Shown here piece by piece: positions 1-7,656 of a DNA stretch of 8,587 nt. Location: contig CAYZMH010000111.1 of NCBI GenBank assembly GCA_964479445.1, positions 1-8,587 on the forward strand, written 5' to 3'. Within the stretch, counting starts at the first letter, position 1. Each line of letters opens with the position of its first letter. The stretch is from CAYZMH01 sp964479445 (GTDB taxonomy: Bacteria; Bacteroidota; Bacteroidia; Bacteroidales; GCA-2748055). The notes beneath the pieces are model-generated. The model was not told where the DNA came from. It did not search any database and was given only the letters and a program-made list of their open reading frames with translations. A program made the translations under genes and the position numbers.

Positions 1-1
1 C

Positions 2-742
2 CTGTTGCCGGAATCCTATTATGAAGCAGAATTCCTTGACCAGGCGCAGATAACGCTTACCATCCCGGCAGGGGAGTTCAGCGGTAAGACCCGCGTGCAA
101 TTGAACGATGCCTTCTTCCAGGATTCCATGAGTGCCAAACTGACCTATGTGATCCCCCTGAAGATTACCGGCGCCGAAAAGGATTCGGTGCTGAGTGGAA
201 CCGTGACCTCCGGGGTGGCACTGGATACAGCGGATGTGCGCAATCCCGACCACTGGAAAACATTGCCGAAGAACTACACGCTCTTTGGCATCCGGTATAT
301 CAATGAAACCCACGGGTACTACCTCTACAGGGGGCAGCGGCTCAACCTGGCAACCGAAGATACCACCACCTATTCCGAAAGGTTCCTTACCGATAACGTG
401 GCTACCCTGTTAACCACCACTTCATTGAATGAGAATGTGATGGGCCATGCGGCCGGAATGGCCACCGATGCCAGCTTCGTGATGAACCTGGCGTTTGATC
501 ATGAGAACCAGGATGTGGTGGTCTCTCAACTGGACTCCACTACGGCGGATGTGAGCGGAACGGGAATCTATTACTCCAACAACGATGGGGAATCGGAATC
601 CTACAACGGAAACAAGCACCGGACCATCTACCTGGATTATATCTATAACGACGGCACGGATGATTACCAGGTGAACGACTCCCTGGTGTTTATCGATACG
701 GATGTAACGTTCGAAGAGTTTGCCGTCGATATCTACTATTAA
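2..742 (+). CDS. SusD-associated surface protein, DUF1735/DUF5627-type, 3' part only
   Basis: The reading frame is already open at base 2, so the true start lies before the window; the in-frame TTG at base 5 should not be taken as a start. The first 65 or so visible residues (LPESYY, then IPAGEFSGKTRVQLNDAFF and TYVIPLKIT) match my memory of the end of DUF1735 (BT_3987-like), an Ig-like domain of outer-surface lipoproteins encoded next to SusC/SusD pairs. The remainder starts at NPDHWKTLPKNYTLFGIRYI and ends with HRTIYLDYIY and DDYQVNDSLVF. This resembles the DUF5627-type C-terminal domain that often follows DUF1735. By family analogy the protein would be a lipid-anchored cell-surface glycan-binding or accessory protein of a polysaccharide utilisation locus; the signal peptide and lipobox are not visible. 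A 48-bp gap to the next gene with no terminator suggests co-transcription. The family call is from memory of motifs, not a search; DUF4361 is the main alternative for the C-terminal half. Confidence 0.8.
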   Translation: MLPESYYEAEFLDQAQITLTIPAGEFSGKTRVQLNDAFFQDSMSAKLTYVIPLKITGAEKDSVLSGTVTSGVALDTADVRNPDHWKTLPKNYTLFGIRYINETHGYYLYRGQRLNLATEDTTTYSERFLTDNVATLLTTTSLNENVMGHAAGMATDASFVMNLAFDHENQDVVVSQLDSTTADVSGTGIYYSNNDGESESYNGNKHRTIYLDYIYNDGTDDYQVNDSLVFIDTDVTFEEFAVDIYY

Positions 743-790
743 TCAATATGGAAATAACATGTGACCTAAATTAAACTAAAATCAGAGATT

Positions 791-3001
791 ATGAAAAAAC
801 AACTACTCGGAAAAGTTTTTGCTGCTCTATTTATTGTAGCAGTGAGTGCCTACTTTGTCCATTTACAGGGACAGGTGACTGTTACCTTTGTAAATGACTC
901 GGTAGATGCAGGCAATAGTGCCACGGGCGGACTGGAGCCCCTCAATTTGAACTTTCAAATTGCAAATGATGGTGACATTTCACTGGATGCCAGTTCAAAA
1001 AATCTTAATGAAGATGTGCAGCGGGTTGTCAATGCATGGGACAGCGATTCGGTGGGAACCACCGATAACACGGCGTTGTACGGCAAGAGTTTTTCACTCC
1101 TGGCCACCACCGACAGGCGGATTCAATGTCAATTGAATAAAGGAGGCGGACTGGGTACCCAGGGCCGGAACCAGTGGCGTATGGACGACCGGGGCGCCGA
1201 ATCGATCTACTTCGTGCTGTATGGCGATGTGGGGGTGGAATTCACTTCCCTGTTGTACAATGACTTTAATGACGAGGAAGATAACGGGAACTTCCGGATG
1301 ATGGATTATGATTCGGATGAAACCTACTACATGGATGCCCCTGTTCTTACCGGCGACACCCTCTATGAACTGCCTGCCGGTGAAATGGCAATGAGATACC
1401 AGATGGATTCACTTTCCATAACAACCAGCGACACGATTACAGGAAGTTCGGGCAGTGAAGGGGGAAGAATTTACGGACTAGAATTCAATGTGGTGGAGGC
1501 AGAACCCAAAACGCTGCCTGTGAACCAGTTTGCACTTGAATTCCCGAATCCGACGGACACAAATTATGGGAATCCTGACGGACTGAACCCCATGGGATTT
1601 GTCTATACCATTGATGGCTCGGGACAAATCTCCGTGGATGCAACCACCGAAAGTGAAAACGCCGACAATATTGCGCTCGTGGACACCTGGGACAGCGATG
1701 ATGTGGGGTCCACCGATATCGCATCGCTCTTTAATACCTCGTTCACCCTTCGTGTCACCACCAATAAGCGGTTGCAAAACCAGGCTGGCGGCGGACTGGG
1801 AGTCCAGGGTCAGAACCAGTGGCGAATTGATGCTGCAGGTGAGGAATTTATCTACTTCATACTGGAAGGCGATGTGGGAATGACATTGGAACAGTTTAAA
1901 TTCGTCGATATCAATGAAGTAAGTGCAGAAGAGGATCTTGCCCACCTGCGGTGGATGGATTATGACAGCGATGTGAACTACTTTATTCAAAACTGGTCGG
2001 GTGATGTGGGAATTCACAATGTACCCGGTGAGGAGATGTTGATCAGGTACCGGGGCGATTCTCTGTCGGTATCTACCAGTGACACGATCACCAACAGTGC
2101 CAATGCAAAATTGTACGGAGTGGTACTGGAGCTACGCGAGGCATTGCCAAAAGTACCGGCTGTTCTCAATACTTCGCCTGCCCATGCCGATACCCTGGTT
2201 CCGGTCACTTCGGATTACGAGATCCTTTTTGATAACCCGATGGAGCAATCTGTAAGCTCTGGTGCCATCAGCATCTCACCGGCTGTTACCAACCGGGTGG
2301 ATACCTGGGATGCAGAAAGTAAAAGGTTGACCATGTCGTTTGATGACCTATCCTTTTACACCGAATATACAGTGACCGTTGGCGAAGAGGTAGAGGGTAC
2401 CAATGGCCTTACCGCTGTGGGGGATACCACCTTTGTATTCCAGACCCTGCCGGATGCACCGACCATGATCGCTACCTATCCGGTTGACGGGGCCGTGGAT
2501 GTTCCTGCCGGTTCCCCGATGACCATGGAATTTGTACGGCAGATGAACAGGGACAGTGTGGCGAATGCGGTTTCCTTTGACCCTGCACTCTCCGATCTCT
2601 CTTTCAGCTGGAACGGGGCATCCACCAAGGCAGTGGTTACCGCATCCGGTATGAGCCCGAGCACCGAGTACACCGTGACACTGAGCACTGTTGCAACGGA
2701 TGCCTATGGAGTTCCCTTCGCTGAACCGGCAGCGTTCTCCTTTACTACCGCTGCGCCGGTATCTGTGGAGAATCGTGCATCCGGTGGCGTGGTGATCTAT
2801 CCGAATCCCGCCTCGGAGAAGCTCTTTATCAAAGGGATGGATGTAGCTTCCGTGACGATTCACAATCTCACCGGCCGCCTGGTAAAGTCGACGGACCACA
2901 GCCGGGAGATCGATCTGGGCGATATGAAGCCCGGGAGCTATTTCGTTACCGTGTCTGACAGGGAAGCGAATAGTGTCAGGAAACTGATTGTAATACAATA
3001 A
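791..3001 (+). CDS. Secreted T9SS-sorted protein with two copies of an unassigned module and two Big_5 Ig-like domains
   Basis: The 736-residue product starts at ATG 791, which gives a good Sec signal peptide (MKK, hydrophobic stretch, cleavage near LQGQ, residue 27-28) with no lipobox cysteine. Residues about 28-240 and 243-454 are two diverged copies of one beta-rich module. Shared landmarks are W-D-S-D with (S/D)VG(T/S)T, GGGLG.QG.NQWR (118-130 and 333-345), GDVG (145-148 and 360-363), MDYDSD (171-176 and 389-394) and PGEEM-like/MRY-like segments. I do not recognise the module; an extracellular ligand- or glycan-binding beta-sandwich is inference. Residues about 455-556 and 557-657 resemble Big_5 (SbsA-type Ig-like) domains: a TSP/TYP start, a W in mid-domain, Y-T-V-T near the end and a closing F.F(Q/T)T. 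Residues about 665-736 form a T9SS type A sorting domain starting VVIYPNPAS. The leader is A/T-rich without a Shine-Dalgarno sequence, as usual in Bacteroidota. It sits 27 bp before its paralogue. No catalytic motif is visible. Confidence 0.9.
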   Translation: MKKQLLGKVFAALFIVAVSAYFVHLQGQVTVTFVNDSVDAGNSATGGLEPLNLNFQIANDGDISLDASSKNLNEDVQRVVNAWDSDSVGTTDNTALYGKSFSLLATTDRRIQCQLNKGGGLGTQGRNQWRMDDRGAESIYFVLYGDVGVEFTSLLYNDFNDEEDNGNFRMMDYDSDETYYMDAPVLTGDTLYELPAGEMAMRYQMDSLSITTSDTITGSSGSEGGRIYGLEFNVVEAEPKTLPVNQFALEFPNPTDTNYGNPDGLNPMGFVYTIDGSGQISVDATTESENADNIALVDTWDSDDVGSTDIASLFNTSFTLRVTTNKRLQNQAGGGLGVQGQNQWRIDAAGEEFIYFILEGDVGMTLEQFKFVDINEVSAEEDLAHLRWMDYDSDVNYFIQNWSGDVGIHNVPGEEMLIRYRGDSLSVSTSDTITNSANAKLYGVVLELREALPKVPAVLNTSPAHADTLVPVTSDYEILFDNPMEQSVSSGAISISPAVTNRVDTWDAESKRLTMSFDDLSFYTEYTVTVGEEVEGTNGLTAVGDTTFVFQTLPDAPTMIATYPVDGAVDVPAGSPMTMEFVRQMNRDSVANAVSFDPALSDLSFSWNGASTKAVVTASGMSPSTEYTVTLSTVATDAYGVPFAEPAAFSFTTAAPVSVENRASGGVVIYPNPASEKLFIKGMDVASVTIHNLTGRLVKSTDHSREIDLGDMKPGSYFVTVSDREANSVRKLIVIQ

Positions 3002-3028
3002 AGGTGTCACAAAAAAAATTAGAATATT

Positions 3029-4639
3029 ATGAAAAAGAAAACAACTATAAAGATCCTTTCTGCTGTCTTTGTGATGGCAGTGAGCATGCTTATTGCCCCT
3101 TTACAGGCACAGGATGTTACCCTTGAGTTCGTTATGGACCCGAATGGTCCGGAAGCTGGTGTCGGTTCGGATGGTACCGGCGGAATCGGCGGAGACGGAC
3201 CATCCAGTTCTCCCGATTTTGTAGAGCAGGAGGATCCCAGGGTGGAACTGAATTTCTCCATTGGCCCCACCGGTCAGATTGAACTTGACGCTTACACCCC
3301 CGCCACGGTACAGGCGGTGATTGATGCCGTGGACTACTGGGACAATGCAGCGATTGGAAGTACCACCAACCCGGATCTCTACGGGAAATCATTCCAACTG
3401 ATCATGAAAGGAGAAAGCAGGATGCAGCTGGGATTTAACGGAGGAGACGGAGTTGGTATCCGTGGGAAAAACCAGGGACGAATTGATGATGTCGGTGAAT
3501 TCACCGAATGGTTACGGTTCGAACTCACCGGGGATGTGGGGATTGATTTTACCGAATTAGGATACACGAATGTAGGCGGACCATTTATCCCTCACCTGAT
3601 TATTAAAGATCATGATACCGATATGCTCTGGGATATCCCCGATGAATCTGATCCCGAATATATTGACGGTGCAGAGTACAATATGCGGTATTTTTCCGAT
3701 ATCCTCGAGTTTACCACGGCCGATACCGGGGCAAACGGGGGGTACCGGGTATACAGCCTGGCTTTTGATGTGGTAGCTCCCCAGCCCAAGCCGCCGGCCG
3801 TCCTGGAAACCTCCCCGGTGCATGCCGATACCACCGTGGAAACTACCGATGATTACGTCATCCTGTTCGACGTGCCCGTGGATGCGGCTTCCGCTGCAAG
3901 CGCCATCACGTTTACACCGGATGTTTCAAACCGTGCAGACAGCTGGAATAACGACGGCGATGAGTTAACCATTTCATTCGATGAATTGCCCTATGCCACG
4001 GACTTTACCGTGTCACTGAGCACAGATTTACAGGGAACCAACGGTCTGAATATGCTGGCAGATACCACGTTTACCTTTAAAACGCTGCCCGAACCGCCGA
4101 CCATCGATTATACCTTCCCTGCAAACCTTGCTACAGGGGTGCCGGTAACCACACCGTTCGAGATCCGGTTCTCCAAGGGAATGCGAACCGACAGCGTGGA
4201 GAAAGCCATCGAATTTACGCCGGCGGCAACCGGACTCGATTTTATCTGGAACGAGGATAATTCAACGGTCTACTTTGTAACCGATGAACTGACACCCAAC
4301 ACGCAGTACTTTGTTACGGTGAATACGGTGGCAACCGACCGGTTCGGGGTACAGCTTGCATCACCGTTCCAGTACCTGTTCACCACGGCTGCAGCGGTAG
4401 GCGTGGATAACAACAACCTTCCGGAGATGGTGGTTTATCCGAACCCCGCCGACGAGATGCTGAGCATCCGGGGCATCGATGTACAATCGGTTACGATGTA
4501 CAACACCACCGGCCAGCTGGTTAAACAGGTGAGCAATAAGTCGACACTCAATGTCAGAGATTTCAAACCGGGCATCTATGTGATCAACGTGGAAGACCGG
4601 GATGAGAACAGCTACAGGGAGGTGATCCTTATTAAATAG
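3029..4639 (+). CDS. Secreted T9SS-sorted paralogue with one copy of the unassigned module and two Big_5 Ig-like domains
   Basis: The 536-residue product is a paralogue of the gene at 791-3001, with one N-terminal module instead of two. A Sec signal peptide ends near LQAQ (residue 27). The module spans about 28-254 and keeps the landmarks W-D-N with IGSTT, GDGVGIRGKNQGRID (139-153), GDVG (168-171), the acidic KDHDTD (193-198) and YNMRY. It carries an extra Gly/Ser/Asp-rich stretch at about residues 41-70 between the first two predicted strands. Two Big_5-type Ig-like domains follow (about 255-355 and 356-457), with wording very close to the paralogue (LETSPVHADT against LNTSPAHADT). A T9SS type A sorting domain closes the protein (about 465-536, MVVYPNPADE). 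Its location should be outside the outer membrane, either attached or released after sorting. It is the last gene before a strong terminator, so probably the end of the operon. A structural or glycan-binding role is inferred from architecture only; no enzyme motif is seen. Confidence 0.9.
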   Translation: MKKKTTIKILSAVFVMAVSMLIAPLQAQDVTLEFVMDPNGPEAGVGSDGTGGIGGDGPSSSPDFVEQEDPRVELNFSIGPTGQIELDAYTPATVQAVIDAVDYWDNAAIGSTTNPDLYGKSFQLIMKGESRMQLGFNGGDGVGIRGKNQGRIDDVGEFTEWLRFELTGDVGIDFTELGYTNVGGPFIPHLIIKDHDTDMLWDIPDESDPEYIDGAEYNMRYFSDILEFTTADTGANGGYRVYSLAFDVVAPQPKPPAVLETSPVHADTTVETTDDYVILFDVPVDAASAASAITFTPDVSNRADSWNNDGDELTISFDELPYATDFTVSLSTDLQGTNGLNMLADTTFTFKTLPEPPTIDYTFPANLATGVPVTTPFEIRFSKGMRTDSVEKAIEFTPAATGLDFIWNEDNSTVYFVTDELTPNTQYFVTVNTVATDRFGVQLASPFQYLFTTAAAVGVDNNNLPEMVVYPNPADEMLSIRGIDVQSVTMYNTTGQLVKQVSNKSTLNVRDFKPGIYVINVEDRDENSYREVILIK

Positions 4640-4690
4640 ACTCTTTTCAGGGGACTTAGTTTTCAGGTTAAATTTAAAAGCAAACACATC

Positions 4691-4727
4691 AATGAGGTTG
4701 TCCTGCCCCGGGGCAACCTCATTTTTT
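4691..4727 (+). terminator. Rho-independent terminator after the paralogue pair
   Basis: A perfect 10-bp stem AATGAGGTTG (4691-4700) / CAACCTCATT (4714-4723) is extended inward by TCC against GGG (one T-G wobble) around a 7-nt loop TGCCCCG. The right arm runs into six T residues (4722-4727) directly before the assembly gap. It lies 52 bp after the stop codon at 4637-4639. The T-tract may be longer inside the gap. Confidence 0.88.
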
Positions 4728-4827
4728 NNNNNNNNNNNNNNNNNNNNNNNNNNNNNNNNNNNNNNNNNNNNNNNNNNNNNNNNNNNNNNNNNNNNNNNNN
4801 NNNNNNNNNNNNNNNNNNNNNNNNNNN
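4728..4827. other. Assembly gap of exactly 100 N
   Basis: These are 100 undetermined bases. A run of exactly 100 is the common placeholder for a scaffold gap of unknown size, so the real distance between the terminator and the hydrolase gene, and anything encoded there, is unknown. Any reading frame drawn across it is artificial. Confidence 0.97.
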
Positions 4828-4866
4828 TATGCATCGCGGGATTTATGTCACTAAAAAAACACGAGT

Positions 4867-7656
4867 ATGAAGAAAAGGAATGTGACCAGCACCCTGCTGC
4901 TGCTTGGTTTCCTGGCCGCCTCACAGGGTCAGGTTGTCCTCCAGCGCTGCGACCGTGCCAACCTGTGGAACGGATCCAATGCGATTACGGTGGATCAGGG
5001 CGATGCGAAAGAGGGAACCGGGGCCCTGCAGTTCACCGGCGACGGGACCCACTGGTTCAGCAAGCAATTCTCTCAAACCCATACCGGGGTGGATGAAACC
5101 GGTTATTTGAGTTTGTGGCTCTACGTTTCCGATCCGGATGCCTTCAGCGGGGAGGGGAGTGTGGAGATTTCATCTTCGGGCGGACCGGATAGCGATGAAT
5201 ATTCCTGGAACCTGGCTTCACTGGGCCTCACGGAGGGATGGAACAACCTGGTTCTGCCGGTATCCTCCGCTGTGCAACTGGGTACACCCGATCTGGATGC
5301 GATCAACTACTTCAGGGTGTACCAGGAACTTTCCGTTCCGGTTACCGCCAAACTGGATGATATCAGGTTCCTGGAGAGCGCTTCACCGGAAGAATCGGGC
5401 GATCCTTTGGATATCCGGCCGATCGACTTCTCCACCCTGGACGGAAAGGTGATGTTCGGGTACCAGGGATGGTTCCTGCATCCCGATGACGGCTCCCGGT
5501 TCGCCCGCTGGAAACACTGGGGTTCCTCGATGGACGGTCCGGATGACATCACCGTGGACATGTTCCCCGACCTGCGGGAGTATGAGGCCGATGAACTGCT
5601 TCCCACGGGGGGCTTTACCTATGCCGACGGCAGGGAGGTGAAGGTCTATTCGGCCTACACCCGGAAGACCGTTATGCGGCATATGAAATGGGTGCGCGAT
5701 TACGGACTCGACGGGGTGTTCCTGCAACGGTTCGTTACCGCCACGCGCGGCGGAAACCTTACCATCGCCCGCGATACGGTGACTGCCAATGTCATGGCGG
5801 GGTGTGAAAAGTACGGCCGGACCTTTGTCAATATGTGGGATATCTCGGGCCATGACCCGGATGACGTGAACCATATCATCAATGACTGGAAACACCTGGT
5901 GGATGACCTGGAGATCACACAGAGCCCCAGTTACCTTCATCACCGGGGCCGGCCCCTCATTGCAATCTGGGGACACACGGTGCGGGAGGAGTTCCCCGAA
6001 AGCCACCTGCAAACCCTGCTCGATTTCTTCAAAGGGGCCTCCACCCCGGAGAAATACCGCGCCACGGTGATGCTGGGCGTGGATCATGATTTCCATGAGC
6101 GCCCTTCCTGGCTGGATGAACTGGCACAGGCCGATGTGATCAGTCCGTGGGCCGTGGGCCGCTTCGGCAACGACGCCGGCCAGGCCAGCTTCATGGATGA
6201 ACATGTGCTGCCCGGACAGGATTGGTGCGATCAGCATAACGTGGATTTCCTGCCGGTGATCTGGCCCGGTTTCTCCTGGCACAACCTCAAGGGCGATACC
6301 CCCAACAAACGGCCCAGGAGGGGAGGGAACTTTTTCTGGACCCAGGCCACCCGGGTGATCAGCGGGAATGCGAAAAGCATCTATATCGCCATGTTTGATG
6401 AGATCGATGAATCCACTGCCATGTATAAACTGGCCGAGAACGATGCCCAGACCCCCGACCAGGGGTACTGGCTCACCCTGGATGCCGACGGGTACGACCT
6501 GCCCAGCGACTGGTACCTGCGCTGCGCCAAGAAGGCTACCGAAATCGTACGGGGAGACAGGGACAACGAGACCACCCTCGGGACACCCCCCGACGGGATC
6601 GACGCGTTCTCCGCGGTAACCGTCGCGGCACACTGCGGGGCGGATAACGGGAGACTGGAGCTGCACTACCCGGAGACCGATGCCGCTGACCGGTATGCAT
6701 TCAGCATCGACGGCGGCAATACCTACCCCTATGAAACACCCGCCGGGACCGGCACACTGGTGGTGGAGAACCTGGCCACCGGGGTGTATAATGTCTGGGT
6801 GCGGAACGGGGATGGCAGCCATCCCACCGACCTGGGTCCGTATACCATCTTCAATGCCGAACCGGACGCAGAGGTATTCGCCGAAGACCCCACCTGCAAC
6901 GAGCGCGGTGCGATCAGTTTCCTGCTCGATGACCTTCCCTACGCGGGGCAGGTGCAGGTGAGCGTGGACGGCGGATCCACCTATGATTTTACCTCGGAGC
7001 GGGGGAAATGGCGGGATACCATAGCCGGACTGGATCCGGGCGATTACGCGGTATGGATCAGGTATGCCGACGGGACCTGCGCGCGGGAGCTTGCCAACGT
7101 TAGCCTGACCAGCAACGTGGTACCCATCGAGATCTTCCCCATGCTGGACGGCGAACAGGATGCCCCCGATACCGACACCCTTTACGCATGCCCGGGCAGC
7201 TCCCTCTACCTCTTCTACTCGCCTGCGGAAGCGGAATACCAATGGACCACCACCGGACCCGACGGGTTCAGCGCCGATACCCGCATCGTGCCGGTCTCGG
7301 ATGCCCTGACTCCCGAAATGTTTGGAACCTATGAGATAGGGTATACCCGGAACGACGGGTGTACGCAGACCACCACCTTCGTGCTGCGCGAAGGGGAGGA
7401 CTGCGGAACGGGCTCCCCGGACAACCGGGTCGAGCAGCACTCATTTATAATCTACCCCAACCCGGCCGATGACCGGCTGACTATCCGGGGGGTGGAGGTG
7501 AAGGCGGTAAGGATCTACAGCATGACCGGCACGTTGCTGGACGAAACCCGGAACAACTCCACCATCCATATAGGCGGTATCCAACCGGGCCATTACATCG
7601 TGGCAGTGACCGGCCCCGACAACCACGTCTACCGGCAACGCATCACGATCCGGTAA
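4867..7656 (+). CDS. Secreted multidomain GH71/GH99-like glycoside hydrolase with SprB-like repeats and T9SS tail
   Basis: The 929-residue product starts at ATG 4867, which gives a short Sec signal peptide (MKKRN, hydrophobic core, cleavage near ASQGQ, residue 20-22). Residues about 23-172 resemble a carbohydrate-binding jelly-roll, ending KLDDIRFL. Residues about 186-563 resemble the uncharacterised GH71/GH99-like group: GKVMFGYQGWF (193-203), KWVRDYGLDGVFLQRF, a GVDHDFHERPSW segment starting near residue 404, and MFDEIDEST (509-517). E512 and E515 have the same spacing as the EWHE catalytic glutamates of GH99 endo-alpha-mannosidases, so they are the best candidates for the catalytic pair. 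Two SprB-like repeats follow (about 579-665 and 667-750: SIDGGNTY/SVDGGSTY, then LATGVYNVWVRNGDG/LDPGDYAVWIRYADG). Next is an Ig-like segment (about 753-850) with a cysteine pair, and a T9SS type A sorting domain (about 857-929, FIIYPNPADD). It should be an extracellular endo-acting enzyme on an alpha-linked glycan; the substrate is not deducible. The coding sequence is markedly GC-rich. No intrinsic terminator with a T-tract is visible downstream. Confidence 0.88.
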   Translation: MKKRNVTSTLLLLGFLAASQGQVVLQRCDRANLWNGSNAITVDQGDAKEGTGALQFTGDGTHWFSKQFSQTHTGVDETGYLSLWLYVSDPDAFSGEGSVEISSSGGPDSDEYSWNLASLGLTEGWNNLVLPVSSAVQLGTPDLDAINYFRVYQELSVPVTAKLDDIRFLESASPEESGDPLDIRPIDFSTLDGKVMFGYQGWFLHPDDGSRFARWKHWGSSMDGPDDITVDMFPDLREYEADELLPTGGFTYADGREVKVYSAYTRKTVMRHMKWVRDYGLDGVFLQRFVTATRGGNLTIARDTVTANVMAGCEKYGRTFVNMWDISGHDPDDVNHIINDWKHLVDDLEITQSPSYLHHRGRPLIAIWGHTVREEFPESHLQTLLDFFKGASTPEKYRATVMLGVDHDFHERPSWLDELAQADVISPWAVGRFGNDAGQASFMDEHVLPGQDWCDQHNVDFLPVIWPGFSWHNLKGDTPNKRPRRGGNFFWTQATRVISGNAKSIYIAMFDEIDESTAMYKLAENDAQTPDQGYWLTLDADGYDLPSDWYLRCAKKATEIVRGDRDNETTLGTPPDGIDAFSAVTVAAHCGADNGRLELHYPETDAADRYAFSIDGGNTYPYETPAGTGTLVVENLATGVYNVWVRNGDGSHPTDLGPYTIFNAEPDAEVFAEDPTCNERGAISFLLDDLPYAGQVQVSVDGGSTYDFTSERGKWRDTIAGLDPGDYAVWIRYADGTCARELANVSLTSNVVPIEIFPMLDGEQDAPDTDTLYACPGSSLYLFYSPAEAEYQWTTTGPDGFSADTRIVPVSDALTPEMFGTYEIGYTRNDGCTQTTTFVLREGEDCGTGSPDNRVEQHSFIIYPNPADDRLTIRGVEVKAVRIYSMTGTLLDETRNNSTIHIGGIQPGHYIVAVTGPDNHVYRQRITIR

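Noticed and set aside
5..7. TTG at base 5 as the start codon of the first gene
   Set aside because: The frame is open to the window edge and the sequence begins in the middle of a domain, so the gene is cut by the window.
743..790. Separate promoter before the first paralogue
   Set aside because: No TTTG ... TAnnTTTG pair with suitable spacing was found in these 48 bp; co-transcription with the upstream gene is simpler.
1478..3010. Several minus-strand frames inside the first paralogue (for example 1478-2017 and 2348-3010)
   Set aside because: They lie antisense to a gene whose own frame has a signal peptide, repeated module, Ig-like domains and sorting tail; no independent start context or family features are seen.
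4644..4667. Direct repeat TTTTCAGG at 4644-4651 and 4660-4667
   Set aside because: Only 8 bp, two copies, in a short leader to the terminator; chance is the simplest explanation.
4692..5096. Plus-strand frame of 134 codons running across the N gap
   Set aside because: About 34 codons are undetermined bases, its start lies in the terminator hairpin, and its end overlaps the true hydrolase gene in another frame.
5383..7440. Long open frame of 685 codons on the minus strand inside the hydrolase gene
   Set aside because: It is antisense to a gene with clear signal peptide, catalytic and sorting domains. GC-rich codons with few antisense stops explain its length, and its product (Gly/Pro/His/Val-rich) shows no domain.
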